This document shows, in pieces, positions 51,798 through 63,323 of a stretch of 64,000 nucleotides of DNA. The notes under the pieces were generated by a model. That model was not told where the DNA came from. It ran no database searches and was given only the letters and a program-made list of their open reading frames with translations. How positions within the stretch are numbered: position 1 is the stretch's first letter; every line of letters starts with the position of its first letter. The DNA is taken from contig OY741279.1 in the NCBI GenBank assembly GCA_963514095.1, positions 4,909,517 to 4,973,516 on the forward strand, in the 5' to 3' direction. Made by a program: the position numbers and the translations under genes. This stretch comes from Eutrigla gurnardus (lineage: Eukaryota > Chordata > Actinopteri > Perciformes > Triglidae).

Positions 51798-53019
51798 TTT
51801 GAGAGGCGAACTGGGTTAAGTTTGTCCCTCCTCGCGTATCTTATGTTCCGCAAATACGTTTTTTTGTGATTCTACCGGGAACCCAAACGTGCTGATGTTT
51901 GTATCGATGTCGTTACCGTTTGATTTACCTCGCGGATTATTCAGTAACATTTGCACCATTTAGTAAGAAGATTTTAGTCAGAATTAGAGCGATTTACATC
52001 TCTCAATTTACATTCTCTGTAATATGTGTTCGCCACCTAGTGGACAAATTCATAATTACACAAATACAATTGTATGTGAGTGACAGAAATATAGTTCAGA
52101 TCTTCAGCAGATAATTTGACTCGTTATCAAATCCTAATGACACATTAAATAGTTTCCAACTACAGGAGATGGAGTAAAAGAGTAATAGGATTATTGATGA
52201 GTATGACTTTCACAATAGTCCCTCTTATGACTCTTATTGACGCTCCTCTTTGGAGAATTAACCTTCTAGGTTTCACTTTCACTATTTAATTCTGATTTAC
52301 ATTAATTTTTATTTCCATTACTCATCACTGGTGGCTAACACTCTGAAGTCAACAGTTCCTGTACGTTTTTTCCTCCTGGCACATTTGACTCACTGTAACC
52401 TCTTTTCTTTTTTCTCACTGCAATATAAAGGCCAAGTCCTGAACTTGGCTATGGCAATGTAAGTCAGATATAAATCCTAAAAAAAGGGGAAAAGCAAGTT
52501 GAATTTCTTGGCTAATTTATTTAAAAAAAAAAGAAGGCTCAAAAAACATCTTCTCCTGGCATGAATCACTAGTTAATCACTGCCTGCTTCATTTTCTTTT
52601 CATTTAGCATATTATTTATCATTTTTATCGTAGACCCATCTGCCACGTTTATTTCCATCCATTTTGAATGACCTCTGTATGTTGTCTCCTGATTTTTCTC
52701 TGTACTTTATATCCTCTTTTGGTTATTTGACAGCCTCAAACTATTACGTGTGATTGTTGAAAGGGGTGGAGCTTTGTACAAGCCTATTCGGCTTCGTTCC
52801 CTCCTTGCACCATGATGCGTGCTAAATAAAAAAAAGAAAAAAAAGAAAACAATAGAATCCATACATCCAACACGTGGTCCACACGTTTTCTCCCCCTACT
52901 ATTGCAAATAAATTCAGGCTTGATGTGATATAAATATTGGAATATTTCATTTTCAGTACAAAGCTGGAACTCCATGAAGGACCCCTGGTTGAAAACCAAT
53001 GTGTCAAGCCTTTTTGAAG
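51798..53019. other. fkbp3 upstream region and intergenic DNA
   Basis: The first 100 bases probably hold the fkbp3 promoter; no TATA box is seen. The rest is AT-rich, with no supported exon or RNA gene. Confidence 0.45.
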
Positions 53020-53203
53020 GGCATTTTTATGGCACATTATACCAAGATACTTTTTAAATATAGTTTGTATGGCATAGTGTTAGGGTTAACCCTTTTATAA
53101 CATGATCATTTTAAGACCATATTTGATGCATTTTCTATGGCATATAATACAGACATTTTTAATTAGTTTTTTTTCCCCCATAAAGTAGACATTTGTTATG
53201 ACA

Positions 53204-53620
53204 TACACTGAAAAAAATATAAACGCAACCCTTTTGTTTTTGCTCCAATTTCATGAGCTGAAATCAGTTCTTTCATTTTGTTCACAAATTTGTTTAAATC
53301 TGTGTTCAGTGAGAACTTCTCCCTNNNNNNNNNNNNNNNNNNNNNNNNNNNNNNNNNNNNNNNNNNNNNNNNNNNNNNNNNNNNNNNNNNNNNNNNNNNN
53401 NNNNNNNNNNNNNNNNNNNNNNNNNNNNNNNNNNNNNNNNNNNNNNNNNNNNNNNNNNNNNNNNNNNNNNNNNNNNNNNNNNNNNNNNNNNNNNNNNNNN
53501 NNNNNNNNNNNNNNNNNNNNNNNNGAGAGAAATTAATATGTAGAAAAAGTCTGAGATCTTTGATTTCAGCTCATGAAAAATTGGAGCAAGAATGTTGTTT
53601 TTATTTATTTATTTCTGATA
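53204..53620. mobile_element. Inverted-repeat DNA transposon (Tc1/mariner-like) with a gap in the middle
   Basis: The left end holds AACGCAACCCTTTTG, TTTTTGCTCCAATTTCATGAG and CTGAAATCAG. The right end, read on the minus strand, holds ACAACATTCTTGCTCC, AATTTTTCATGAGCTG and AAATCAAAGATC. The two ends therefore form terminal inverted repeats around 200 N. The left arm lacks a piece of about 35 bases that the right arm has (around AAAGATCTCAGACTTTTTC). The ends resemble a mariner/Tc1 family known from fish genomes. Any transposase would lie in the gap, which may be larger than 200 bases. Confidence 0.65.
53325..53524. other. Assembly gap of 200 N
   Basis: Exactly 200 N inside the inverted-repeat element; the size is probably a placeholder and the gap is probably caused by the repeat itself. 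Confidence 0.99.
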
Positions 53621-53883
53621 TTTTGTTGCATACAATGACATTTTCAAGGACAGACTATATTTTGACTTTTTTTAAAATGTCTTCTCACACTTTTACATCA
53701 TAGCATTCTACATACTACATATCCAAAATACTAAAATGTAAAGAATACTTTTAAAGCATAGTATTCTATACATTTTAGTGATATTTTTAAGGCATACCAT
53801 GTTTGTTTTTTAAGACAAATGCAGACAGATGCTTGCCATCATGAGTGTATGCCACTATGTGATAAACAGTCATTGTATTTTTC

Positions 53884-53965
53884 AGGTTCAGGGTTGTTGT
53901 TAGGGTTGAGGTTAGGTTTAGGGTTGGGGTTAGGTTTAGGTTTAGGGTTGGGGTTAGGGTTGGGG
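53884..53965 (+). repeat. Degenerate telomere-like TTAGGG tract
   Basis: About 80 bases of GGGTTAGGTTTAGGGTTGGGG-type sequence in which TTAGGG, TTTAGG and TTGGGG variants alternate. It is short and impure, so it looks like an interstitial telomere-like repeat and not a chromosome end. Confidence 0.8.
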
Positions 53966-54049
53966 ACTCCCGAGTCTCTACGGCCCTCCGTTCCCGAGAT
54001 ATAGACAGAAATGTAGTTAAGGTTAATTCCTTTTTTACACAACATTAAA

Positions 54050-57000
54050 GCTTAATGCCGTAACCAAAACACCAAGTACTCTCTTACTGTTTGTAGCCGA
54101 ATTACAAAATCGATGCACCTCATGTGTAGCAATCATGTCTTGCTGTACGTTTCCCAATGAGGCACATAATAATTTCTCAAGTGTGTCTTTATTCTACAGG
54201 AGGAGTTACATGAAGGCAGGTTACCACTTTCATCACCTGTCAGTCTGCAGACCTTGCTGCCCGTCTCATGTCTCATCTTTGTTGCATCACCGAGCCGCTT
54301 AGTCCTGGAAATCTCGCCTCTATTCATCAACAACCTTGAAAAGCATGCAAGATGATGATTTGCATCAAAACTACAGCTGTAGCTCAGGGTCAAGCAGAGT
54401 TCTTAACCCCTCAGTGACACTCGTCTGCAAGAGGAGACAGCTAATTATCTCTACAGGAAATCTCCAGGGTCGTATTTCATCTCATGCCTGTGGAAGGAAA
54501 ACGGTCACAAACTGTTGGATTCAGAAGAACTGGGCCTCCACTGTCTTCTGATATCGGGATGTGATGTTATCGTCATGGTGACATCATGCATACACTTCAT
54601 ATGTATCTGTTTATATTACAACCAGGTTTTTTGGTTGTAAAAGACGGGTTTTTTGTCTTCTCTCTCCGTCTCTTTCTGTGATTCTTACGCCACCAGCATT
54701 ATGTTTGCTTTTACATCTTTGAGTGTCTGGATAAAAACTCGTGTCACAGGAAGTTTCAGGAGAAAATAAAAAAAAAGACGACTTGAGGATCTAGCGTGTT
54801 GCATCGTGTTGTGATGAAGTATTTTGCAAAGCCGAGGAGCTTAAATGAGCTCACATCTCCTCCCGAGAGCTCTTACCCTCCACGTTACACAAACAAGAGA
54901 TACAAAGGTGTGCCTCACAAACAATCTAATCCTCACGTCGTCCTTCGTCAAATAGTCATGTAAACCTTTCATTCAGTCAATTCTCAGTCAGTGTAGGGTC
55001 GCCCATATAGAGTTGGAATAATTTGCAAATGTCTCGTCTTTTATAGCGTCAAACAAACGTTATGCCTGAATTAATTGCACCTGTAATTGGGACAGATAAT
55101 GTAATCATTGCTGGTCAGTGATTACTGATGCATTTAAATAGGAATAAACAGAGGATTGTCTCTGAAAACTATATATTCCAACGTTATTTCATTACAAGTA
55201 CCTTACAATAAGAAAAAACTCATTATTTTTGACTATAAAGCGTTTTTAAAAGGGTGTATTATGCACCAAAAAGATATTGTAAATTTGTTGTAATATTGAT
55301 TCTAGTGTCACAATTTAACCGTAATGTTAAAAGTCAGTTTGTCTGTTCCTCAGGTTAATAATAGTGTGACTTTTCTCTGTGCTAAGGTGATGTCTACCTC
55401 CGAGGATTACAGCTCAGCGTCGCACAGCGTTCCAAAGATCTAAATCTCTGTATTTATGGAGATATGAATTTGGCAAGCTCTGTCTCACCCTAATATAACT
55501 CTTAATTAGCAGGCTATTAAAAGCAGGTGCACGTTCTTTACAGAACAGTTAAGCCCACATACGACGAAAATCTACCGCTTGATATTTTTTAAGCACGATG
55601 AAGGTAAATGACATGCTATAACAATCTCATAAATGGATTTCTTTTCACCATATTAATTCATATTATTGGTCTTATCCTCATCTGTAATAACTTATATACT
55701 GGTAGAGCATTATTACAGATGGAGATCCAGACAAAGGATTTTTTTTTCTCTCAGAGAGCAAAGATATGATCAGATACGTCAAGAAGATATTGCAAAGTCT
55801 TTAAAACGAAGTGGAAAGTCTCTTAAACCTCCTCTGATGGTTAAATGCTCAACTATCTGTACATACGTTCCATAACTCTTTAAAAGAGACTTTGACATCA
55901 TAAGTACTTTATGTTTCCATGTTCAGTGTGTATGAATGTCTTTAATGAGAAATCAGGAGATCAGGCAGAAGTTCCCCTCTGGCTGCAGGTACAACCTTTG
56001 ACCTCAAGGGGGCAGTGTGTACACGTTGTTGTCGGGGGAAGCAGGGGGAGCGGGCTTCTGTTGAACGTTGACAAAAGATTGATATTTTCAATATATGATG
56101 TTTACAATAAGGCTTGACAGGAGGGAAAATTGCCATGATTCACCCCGCTGAAGAGCAGCTATAATAAATACCGTACCGTACCGGGGTGGGGGGGGGTTCA
56201 GGGATGGGTTGGCTACCTTTGTGTTTATGGTTAAAACATTTCTGCATTAAGAAAAAGAAAATAGTCTTCCTATTCATTTGCTGCTTTCCTTTGTGTAACT
56301 CACTGTCAATGACCTGTAGCTCCATCATGAATTTATCAATATGCTTTTGTTAATGTTCAAATGTGAAAATCACTCGTTGGTAAACGAGAGGAAATGCAAC
56401 AATGTGTTTTCAGATCTATTCATTTACAGGCCTTGAGTTTGCTGATAAACGCCTCCACGTGTTTGCAACAACAAAACAGGGGAAGTTTCATCTCAAAGTT
56501 TGATGATTTGATGGTTCAGAAGATAACCTCCTCTGACTCCGTGCACAGATCGACTGATTGTCGGATGTCATGAAATTATTGGTTAAAATTGGTTTGGTAC
56601 GATGAAAACATCACATTTTGGTTCAGGAAGGAAAGAAAAAGCTACTGGGATTTCAGCTCAGAAGCAAAGAGGACAACAGGGAGGAAAAGTTGGATGATTG
56701 TTATAACGTAGTTATTATTCAGGGAATAAAGTGGGAGCAATCACATTTCTCCTTCAATGCAGGAGTGAAAGACGGGGAATTGTCGATATCATCCACGCAT
56801 ACATTAGCCAAGCAGCTCCTCTCCAGAAGTGTTTTTCCACATCTCCCTCCCGTTAACACCAGTGGAATTAAAGGCTTCCATAATAGAAATCATCCCTTGG
56901 TGGCCTCGGTCCACCGTGGATAATCTGTTTTCTGCTCAGACTCTAATAAGATCCCCCCCCTCAGCCATATGGCAAGCCGAGTTCACCTGCCTGCTCTGTG

Positions 57001-58435
57001 AGAATACGGCTTTCATATGGAATGATTCATGTGCTGCAGCGAGCGAGCGAGCTCACACTTCATGTGATGTCGGCGAAGCGCCTCTAGGGTGCAGATCAGA
57101 GGTCAGCGGTTCCTCAAACATATGGCGGGGAAGAAAGTCGAGACCTGTTACCCGGTTCCATAAAAAAACAAAAAAACATCCACATAAAACATGAGTCTTG
57201 TGAGGAGGGGGAGCAAAGGGGCCGGATTAGAGTTTGCGGATGCAGCAGGTGGGCTGATCAATAGGGAGCGTGGAATTTCACACAATCATGCTCCGGGTAT
57301 CGTCATGCAGCGAAGGAGCTGCTCCATCCAACAAGGCGCTGGAACATTTCCAATCCGGAGCTTAGCCTGCAGATCTGTAGTCTCAGAACTAGCCCACGCC
57401 TGCCCTGTCAGATCTAATCTCTTGGCTGCATGCCGTGAAATGGGGCTTATTAAGAGTTTAACTGAGATCAGCCCAACCCCGATCAGAAGCATGCAAAAAG
57501 GGACAAAAAAGGGGGGAAATCGCTCACCTGAAAAATCTAAAAAATAAATCTGAAGAACTGGGTGGCATAAGGGGAGGGGGGCTGGTATCTGTCCCCATAT
57601 ACGTGCTCCCTCTCCCTTCTGTCTCTGGGATGCATCATCTGTTAACCGCTAATTAGAAACCAAAGAGAAAAGATGGATTTGAAGTTTCAATTGGAACCGG
57701 TCCCAGTATGATATCTCGCAGGGCTTAAAGGGACAGACTTCTGAGCCACATGCTCCCAAAACTCTTGTCTCCTCGCATTACTCTCACACTGTCTGTTTGC
57801 ATTTAAACAATGAGACTCAAGGCTGCATCCTCAGTGCACATTATGCATTTAGAAACGCTGCATTATTACTCCACGGCGCCGTCTCTGTCCACAGCTCGTG
57901 ATTTACTTGTTGAAAAATACACTTCGTTAAAAGCCCCGGCAGTGAAAGGTTGTTTCTCTTATTTTTCTCTCTAACTATTAGTTCACTTAGTGTGTCTCCA
58001 GACTTTTATATACAGCCTGGATAATAAGAATAATAAAAAAAACCTGTCATATCAAAATATGCACAAAAGACCAATTGAATTGCTGGCGAACTGAGAGGAG
58101 AGTGCCTGAAGGATGTTTTTTTTATTCGTGCCGGCAGCGGGCTCTAGGGAAGGTGATGTCTGTCCATCAGTCGGTCCGTTGCTTTGGTCCTGACTGGATT
58201 CTGTGAAACTGCAGATATTATTACCAGGACGATGAATCCCTAATAATGTTTGCGATCGCCTTGAATCACCACGAGGATGGGTTGCTGTTCCCCCCTCGGG
58301 ATCAATTTGATGAATCGTAATAACCGTGAATATCCAACTATTCCTCCGACGAAGTCATCAGATGATTGAAATTCTAATTTGTAGCTAAAACTGTAAAAAA
58401 CGACATTCCCATCAGCCTCAGCTGTACTTTGTTTG
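54050..58435. other. Gene-free stretch before the minisatellite
   Basis: No host exon could be supported. The sequence is mostly complex and not obviously repetitive. The part at about 57190-57720 has little low-complexity DNA and looks like a candidate conserved non-coding region. A CTCF-like word (CTCAAGGGGGCAGTGTG) occurs near 56003. Confidence 0.45.
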
Positions 58436-59429
58436 GTCACCCTAACCTCGAGGCCCCGTCCCCCACCCTAACCTCGAGGCCCCGTCACCCACCCTGACCT
58501 CGAGGCCCCGTCACCCACCGTAACCTGGAGGCCCCATCACCCACCCTAACCTCGAGGCCCCGTCACCCACCGTAACCTCGAGGCCCCGTCCCCCTCCCTG
58601 ACCTCGAGGCCCCGTCACCCACCCTGACCTCGAAGCCCGTCACCCACCCTGACCTCGAGGCCGGTCACCCTCCCCAACCTCGAGGCCCGTCACCCACCGT
58701 AACCTCGAGGCCGGTCACCCTCCCCAACCTCGAGGCCGGTCACCCACCGTAACCTCGAGGCCCGTCACCCACCCCAACCTCAAGGCCCGTCACCCTCCCT
58801 AACCTTGAGGCCCGTCACCCACCCCAACTTCGAGGCCCGTCACCCTCCCTAACCTCGAGGCCCTGTCACCCACCGTAACCTTGAGGCCCGTCACCCTCCC
58901 TAACCTCGAGGCCCCGTCACCCACCGTAACCTCGAGGCCCGTCACCCACCGTAACCTTGAGGCCCGTCACCCTCCCTGACCTCGTGGCCCCGTCACCCAC
59001 CCTAACCTCGATGCTCCTTCAACCACCCCAACCTCCAGGCCCGTCACCCACCCTAACCTCGAGGCCCGTCACCCACCGTAACCTTGAGGCCCGTCACCCA
59101 CCGTAACCTCGAGGCCCCGTCACCCACCCTAACCTCGAGGCCTCATCACCCACCCTAACCTCGAGGCCCCGTCACCCTCCCTAACCTCGAGGCCCGTCAC
59201 CCACCCTAACCTCGAGGCCCCGTCACCCACCCTAACCTCGAGGCCCGTCACCCACCGTAACCTTGAGGCCCGTCACCCTCCCTGACCTCGAGGCCCCGTC
59301 ACCCGCCCTAACCTCGATGCTCCTTCAACCACCCCAACCTCGAGGCCCCGTCACCCTCCCTGACCTCGAGGCCCCGTCACCCACCTTGACCTCGAGGCCC
59401 CGTCACCCACCGTAACCTCGAGGCCCCAT
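58436..59429 (+). repeat. Minisatellite, about 39 units of 25-26 bp
   Basis: A tandem array with consensus CACCCACCCTAACCTCGAGG followed by CCCCGT (26 bp) or CCCGT (25 bp). Most units carry CTCGAG. Variable positions are recurrent (CACC/CTCC, CTAACC/GTAACC/CTGACC, CTCGAGG/CTTGAGG). A rarer variant, CTCGATGCTCCTTCAACC, occurs twice (near 59008 and 59312) in similar surroundings, which shows duplication of a block of about 12 units. The opposite strand is G-rich. Confidence 0.95.
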
Positions 59430-59469
59430 TGCCAGCTTCGATTTGTGCTCACCGACCTTGGGATGAGCT

Positions 59470-59513
<44 letters not shown>

Positions 59514-60177
59514 CCACCAGCGTTACATGCTGTAAATGTTTATCCCCGGTGCTGAGGTGGTTGATGTGTGGCGACGGTGAAGGGGAATGCTGATTGTGAG
59601 GTTTTTTGTGTCGGAGGCAGAACGAAGTGACACTGAAAGGCACATGTCAAGACTGCACGGTTTGGATTACGAGCTTTCTTCTCAGCTTCATTGGATTTGA
59701 ACGTCAAGAAGCATGTTGGAAAGCTAGTATTTTTATTATAATGAAATGGGGAGCTGTTGGAAACATCTCTGGATCATTTTAGTATTTTTTTTATTTGCTC
59801 ATCATTTGAAAATATGCTGATTTTGGGAGCTTTTTCTTTTTTTTCCCCCTAACAACACAGTTTTTGTTGGGTGAATATATATCACAATTCAGACCGACTT
59901 CAACATTAAATCCATGCCAGGATACCCAGCGTGGCCCTGCACTCACCTCCCGCTGCACTAAAAACAGTCAACATTCAGCAAAAATAGGAAAAAGAATGAC
60001 CTCACCTTATCGGGATGTCAAATAAAACACGGGGCCGTTTTTCTCCACTCACACTAAGCAGGGATGTCACAACTTCCCGTCCCATTTGTTCAAAAATTGG
60101 ATTGCATTTCGGAGCAATCCCTTCGCTTTTACAGGAACACAAACGCACGTAATTGAAAACGTGTTTGCGTTCGGCAG
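59430..60177. other. Non-coding DNA between minisatellite and LINE
   Basis: It contains a GT microsatellite at 59471-59510, T-runs, and AT-rich sequence. The last part may be the 5' end of the LINE, but no boundary or target duplication can be seen. Confidence 0.4.
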
Positions 60178-63100
60178 ATGGATTTCCATCTCCCGTCCTT
60201 CTGTTCCAAATTAATCAGGTCAAACAGAAGAGAGTTTTCACATGAAAACCTAATAAAAATTAGCACTTCCGATGTAGTAAAACAAAATAAGAGAATTAAA
60301 TGTGGACTCTTAAACATTAGATCTCTCTCATCCAAAGCAGTATTAGTCAACGACTTAATATCAGATAATCATATTGATTTATTCTGCCTGACTGAAACCT
60401 GGCTGCGTGATGAAGACTATGTTTGCTTAAACGAAGCTAGTCCTCCCAGCCATATTAATACTCATATATCTCGAGGCAGCAGACGTGGAGGAGGAGTTGC
60501 AGCCATTTTTGATTCAAGCCTGTCAATCAATCCTAAGCCAAAACTAAACTATAACTCATTTGAGAGTCTGATTCTCAGCCTTTCGCACTCAAACTGGAAA
60601 ACAATGCAGCCAATTCTGTTTGTTATTGTGTATCGTGCTCCTGGTCCATACTCTGAATTCCTATCTGAATTCTCTGAGTTGCTATCAAGTTTAGTCCTTA
60701 AATCAGATAAAGTAATCATTGTGGGGGATTTTAATGTCCATGTGGACGTTGTAAATGACAGCCTTAGTGTAGCATTTACTTCCTTAATAGATTCTATTGG
60801 CTTCAGGCAGAGTGTACATAAACCGACTCACTGTCATAGCCACACTCTCGACCTCGTCTTATCTTATGGCGTTGAAATCGAAAACTTAATAATCTTTCCT
60901 CAAAATTCTTCTTTATCTGACCATTACTTGATAACCTTTGAATTATTGTTGCTGGACTTCACTCCTCTAGGAAAAAGCTACTACTCTCGGTGTCTATCGG
61001 ATAGAGCAGTAGCTAAGTTTAAGGAAGTAATTCCGACCGTCTTGAGTTCACTCCCATGTCTTAATGAAACGGAGGACTTCTATGTTAATCTTAGTCCCTC
61101 CCAGATCGATTCTCTTATAGATGAATCTGGAAGCCTACTGCGAACGACTCTCGACTCTGTTGCTCCGCTAAAACAGAAAACTATAAAGCATAGGAAGTTA
61201 GCTCCCTGGTATAACTCCCAAACTCGTAAATTAAAACAAAAACTGCGTAAACTTGAAACCATCTGGCGCTCCACCAAACTAGAAGAATCCCGCCTAGTTT
61301 GGCAGGACTGTCTTAAAACGTATAAGAAGGCTCTCCGTAATGCCAGAGCAGCCTACTACTCATCTTTAATAGAGGAAAATAAAAACAACCCTAGATTTCT
61401 TTTCAGTACTGTAGCCAGGCTGACAAAGAGTCACAGCTCTACTGAGCCATGCATTCCTAGAGATCTTAGTAGTAACGACTTTATGAACTTTTTTAATGAT
61501 AAAATTCTAGCAATCCGCGACAAAATTACTTGCATCTTGCCTTCAATTGGAACCGCGTTACCCTCAAACTCAGGAGTTTTAGAACTAGCATTAAGACCTG
61601 ATATATATTTAGACTGCTTTTCTCCAATCAACCTAAACCAACTAACGTCAATGATCTCTTCTTCTAAACCTTCAACCTGTCTCCTAGACCCGATACCAAC
61701 CAGGCTGCTGAAAGAAGTCTTACCCTTAGTTAGCGCGTCGCTATTAGATATGATCAATGTGTCTTTATTAACAGGCTATGTGCCACAGTCATTTAAAGTA
61801 GCTGTAATTAAACCTCTTCTTAAGAAGCCTACTCTAGATCCAGGGGTTTTATCAAACTACAGACCAATATCAAATCTTCCTTTTCTCTCTAAGATCCTTG
61901 AGAAAGTAGTCGCCAATCAACTGCGTGACTTTCTCAACAATAACAGTCTACTTGAGGACTTCCAGTCAGGATTTAGAGTACATCATAGCACAGAGACAGC
62001 TCTGGTAAAAATTACAAACGACCTTCTTATTGCTTCTGACAAAGGACTGGTTTCTGTACTTGTTCTGCTAGATCTTAGTGCTGCATTTGACACCATTAAC
62101 CATGAGATTCTAATATGTAGACTGGAAAAATTAATTGGCATCAAAGGAAACGCATTAAGCTGGTTTAAGTCCTATTTATCCAATCGATCTCAGTTTGTGC
62201 ATGTCAATGAAAAATCCTCCAGGCACACTGAAGTTAAATACGGTGTTCCTCAAGGTTCTGTGCTCGGACCAATTCTTTTCAACTTATATATGCTTCCTTT
62301 AGGCAATATTATTAGAGGACACTCTATAAACTTCCATTGCTATGCTGATGATACTCAGTTATATCTATCGATCAAGCCTGAAGAAACCAATCAGCTAGTT
62401 AAACTCCAGGCATGTGTGGATGACATAAAATCCTGGATGACCTGCAATTTCCTGATGTTAAACTCCGATAAAACGGAAGTTATTGTACTTGGGCCTAAAC
62501 TCCTCCGAAGCTCGCTGTCTAAAGATATAGCGACTATTGATGGGATTGCCATCGCCTCAAATGCTACTGTAAGAAACCTTGGAGTTATCTTTGATCAGGA
62601 CCTGTCCTTTGACTCGCATATTAAACAAACCACGAGGACAGCCTACTTTCACCTGCGTAACATTACTAAAATTAGGCCAATGCTGTCTCAAAAAGATGCA
62701 GAAAAACTCGTCCATGCATTTGTTACCTCAAGGCTGGACTATTGTAATTCTTTATTATCAGGCTGCCCTAATAAATCTCTTAAATCTCTCCAGCTGGTCC
62801 AGAATGCTGCAGCTCGTGTTCTGACTAAAACCAGAAGAAGGGATCACATTTCTCCTGTATTAGCTTCTCTGCACTGGCTGCCAGTAAAATCCAGAATAGA
62901 ATTTAAAATCCTTCTCCTCACTTACAAGGCTCTTAATGGACTGGCACCATCATATCTTAAAGAGCTCATTAAACCCTACTGTCCTCCTAGAGCACTACGC
63001 TCTCAGAATAAAGGGTTACTTGTAGTTCCTAAAGTCTCCAAAATTAGAACAGGGGCCAGAGCTTTCAGCCATCAAGCTCCTCTTCTGTGGAACCGTCTTC

Positions 63101-63183
63101 CGGTTCTGGTTCGTGAGGCAGACACTGTTCCCACATTTAAGAGTAGGCTTAAAACCTTTCTCTTTGACACCGCTTATAGCTAG
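60178..63183 (+). CDS. L2-type LINE ORF2-like protein: apurinic endonuclease and reverse transcriptase
   Basis: An uninterrupted frame of 1001 codons. The N-terminal third is an exonuclease-endonuclease-phosphatase type nuclease: LLNIRSL with Asn46, LTETWL with Glu73, VGDFNVHVD with Asp184 and Asn186, and SLSDHYL with Asp248-His249. The reverse transcriptase follows: KPLLKKPTLDPG, NYRPISNLPFLSKILEKVV, LLDLSAAFDTINH with catalytic Asp632, GVPQGSVLGPILFN near 689-702, and the YADD box at 722-725. A C-terminal region of about 200 residues includes a HWLPVKSRIEFKILLLTYKA motif typical of the group. The protein would nick target DNA and copy the element's RNA in the nucleus. An in-frame stop lies about 25 bases before the ATG. 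There is no frameshift or stop, so the copy looks recent. The ATG may not be the natural start if the 5' end is truncated. Confidence 0.92.
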   Translation: MDFHLPSFCSKLIRSNRREFSHENLIKISTSDVVKQNKRIKCGLLNIRSLSSKAVLVNDLISDNHIDLFCLTETWLRDEDYVCLNEASPPSHINTHISRGSRRGGGVAAIFDSSLSINPKPKLNYNSFESLILSLSHSNWKTMQPILFVIVYRAPGPYSEFLSEFSELLSSLVLKSDKVIIVGDFNVHVDVVNDSLSVAFTSLIDSIGFRQSVHKPTHCHSHTLDLVLSYGVEIENLIIFPQNSSLSDHYLITFELLLLDFTPLGKSYYSRCLSDRAVAKFKEVIPTVLSSLPCLNETEDFYVNLSPSQIDSLIDESGSLLRTTLDSVAPLKQKTIKHRKLAPWYNSQTRKLKQKLRKLETIWRSTKLEESRLVWQDCLKTYKKALRNARAAYYSSLIEENKNNPRFLFSTVARLTKSHSSTEPCIPRDLSSNDFMNFFNDKILAIRDKITCILPSIGTALPSNSGVLELALRPDIYLDCFSPINLNQLTSMISSSKPSTCLLDPIPTRLLKEVLPLVSASLLDMINVSLLTGYVPQSFKVAVIKPLLKKPTLDPGVLSNYRPISNLPFLSKILEKVVANQLRDFLNNNSLLEDFQSGFRVHHSTETALVKITNDLLIASDKGLVSVLVLLDLSAAFDTINHEILICRLEKLIGIKGNALSWFKSYLSNRSQFVHVNEKSSRHTEVKYGVPQGSVLGPILFNLYMLPLGNIIRGHSINFHCYADDTQLYLSIKPEETNQLVKLQACVDDIKSWMTCNFLMLNSDKTEVIVLGPKLLRSSLSKDIATIDGIAIASNATVRNLGVIFDQDLSFDSHIKQTTRTAYFHLRNITKIRPMLSQKDAEKLVHAFVTSRLDYCNSLLSGCPNKSLKSLQLVQNAAARVLTKTRRRDHISPVLASLHWLPVKSRIEFKILLLTYKALNGLAPSYLKELIKPYCPPRALRSQNKGLLVVPKVSKIRTGARAFSHQAPLLWNRLPVLVREADTVPTFKSRLKTFLFDTAYS

Positions 63184-63268
63184 GGCTGGCTCAGGTTTGC
63201 CCTGAGCCAGCTCTTGGTTAAGCTGCTATAGGCCTAGACTGCTGGGGGATTATAGTGACACACTGAGC

Positions 63269-63323
<55 letters not shown>

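Larger units (their letters stand above)
53020..53818. repeat. Degenerate AT-rich repeat of TATGGCATA-type units, interrupted by a transposon
   Basis: Loosely repeated units such as TATGGCACATTATACC, TATGGCATAGTGTT, TATGGCATATAATACAG and GCATAGTATTCTATACATTTT occur on both sides of the inverted-repeat element at 53204-53620. They look like one old tandem array split by insertion. Confidence 0.45.

Noticed and set aside
53819..54004. A Gly-Leu repeat frame (LGLGLG...) and its antisense Asn-Pro repeat.
   Set aside because: It is the translation of the telomere-like tract.
58436..59429. Possible CRISPR-like array because of regular spacing.
   Set aside because: Units are contiguous 25-26 bp repeats with no unique spacers, and the genome is vertebrate; it is a minisatellite.
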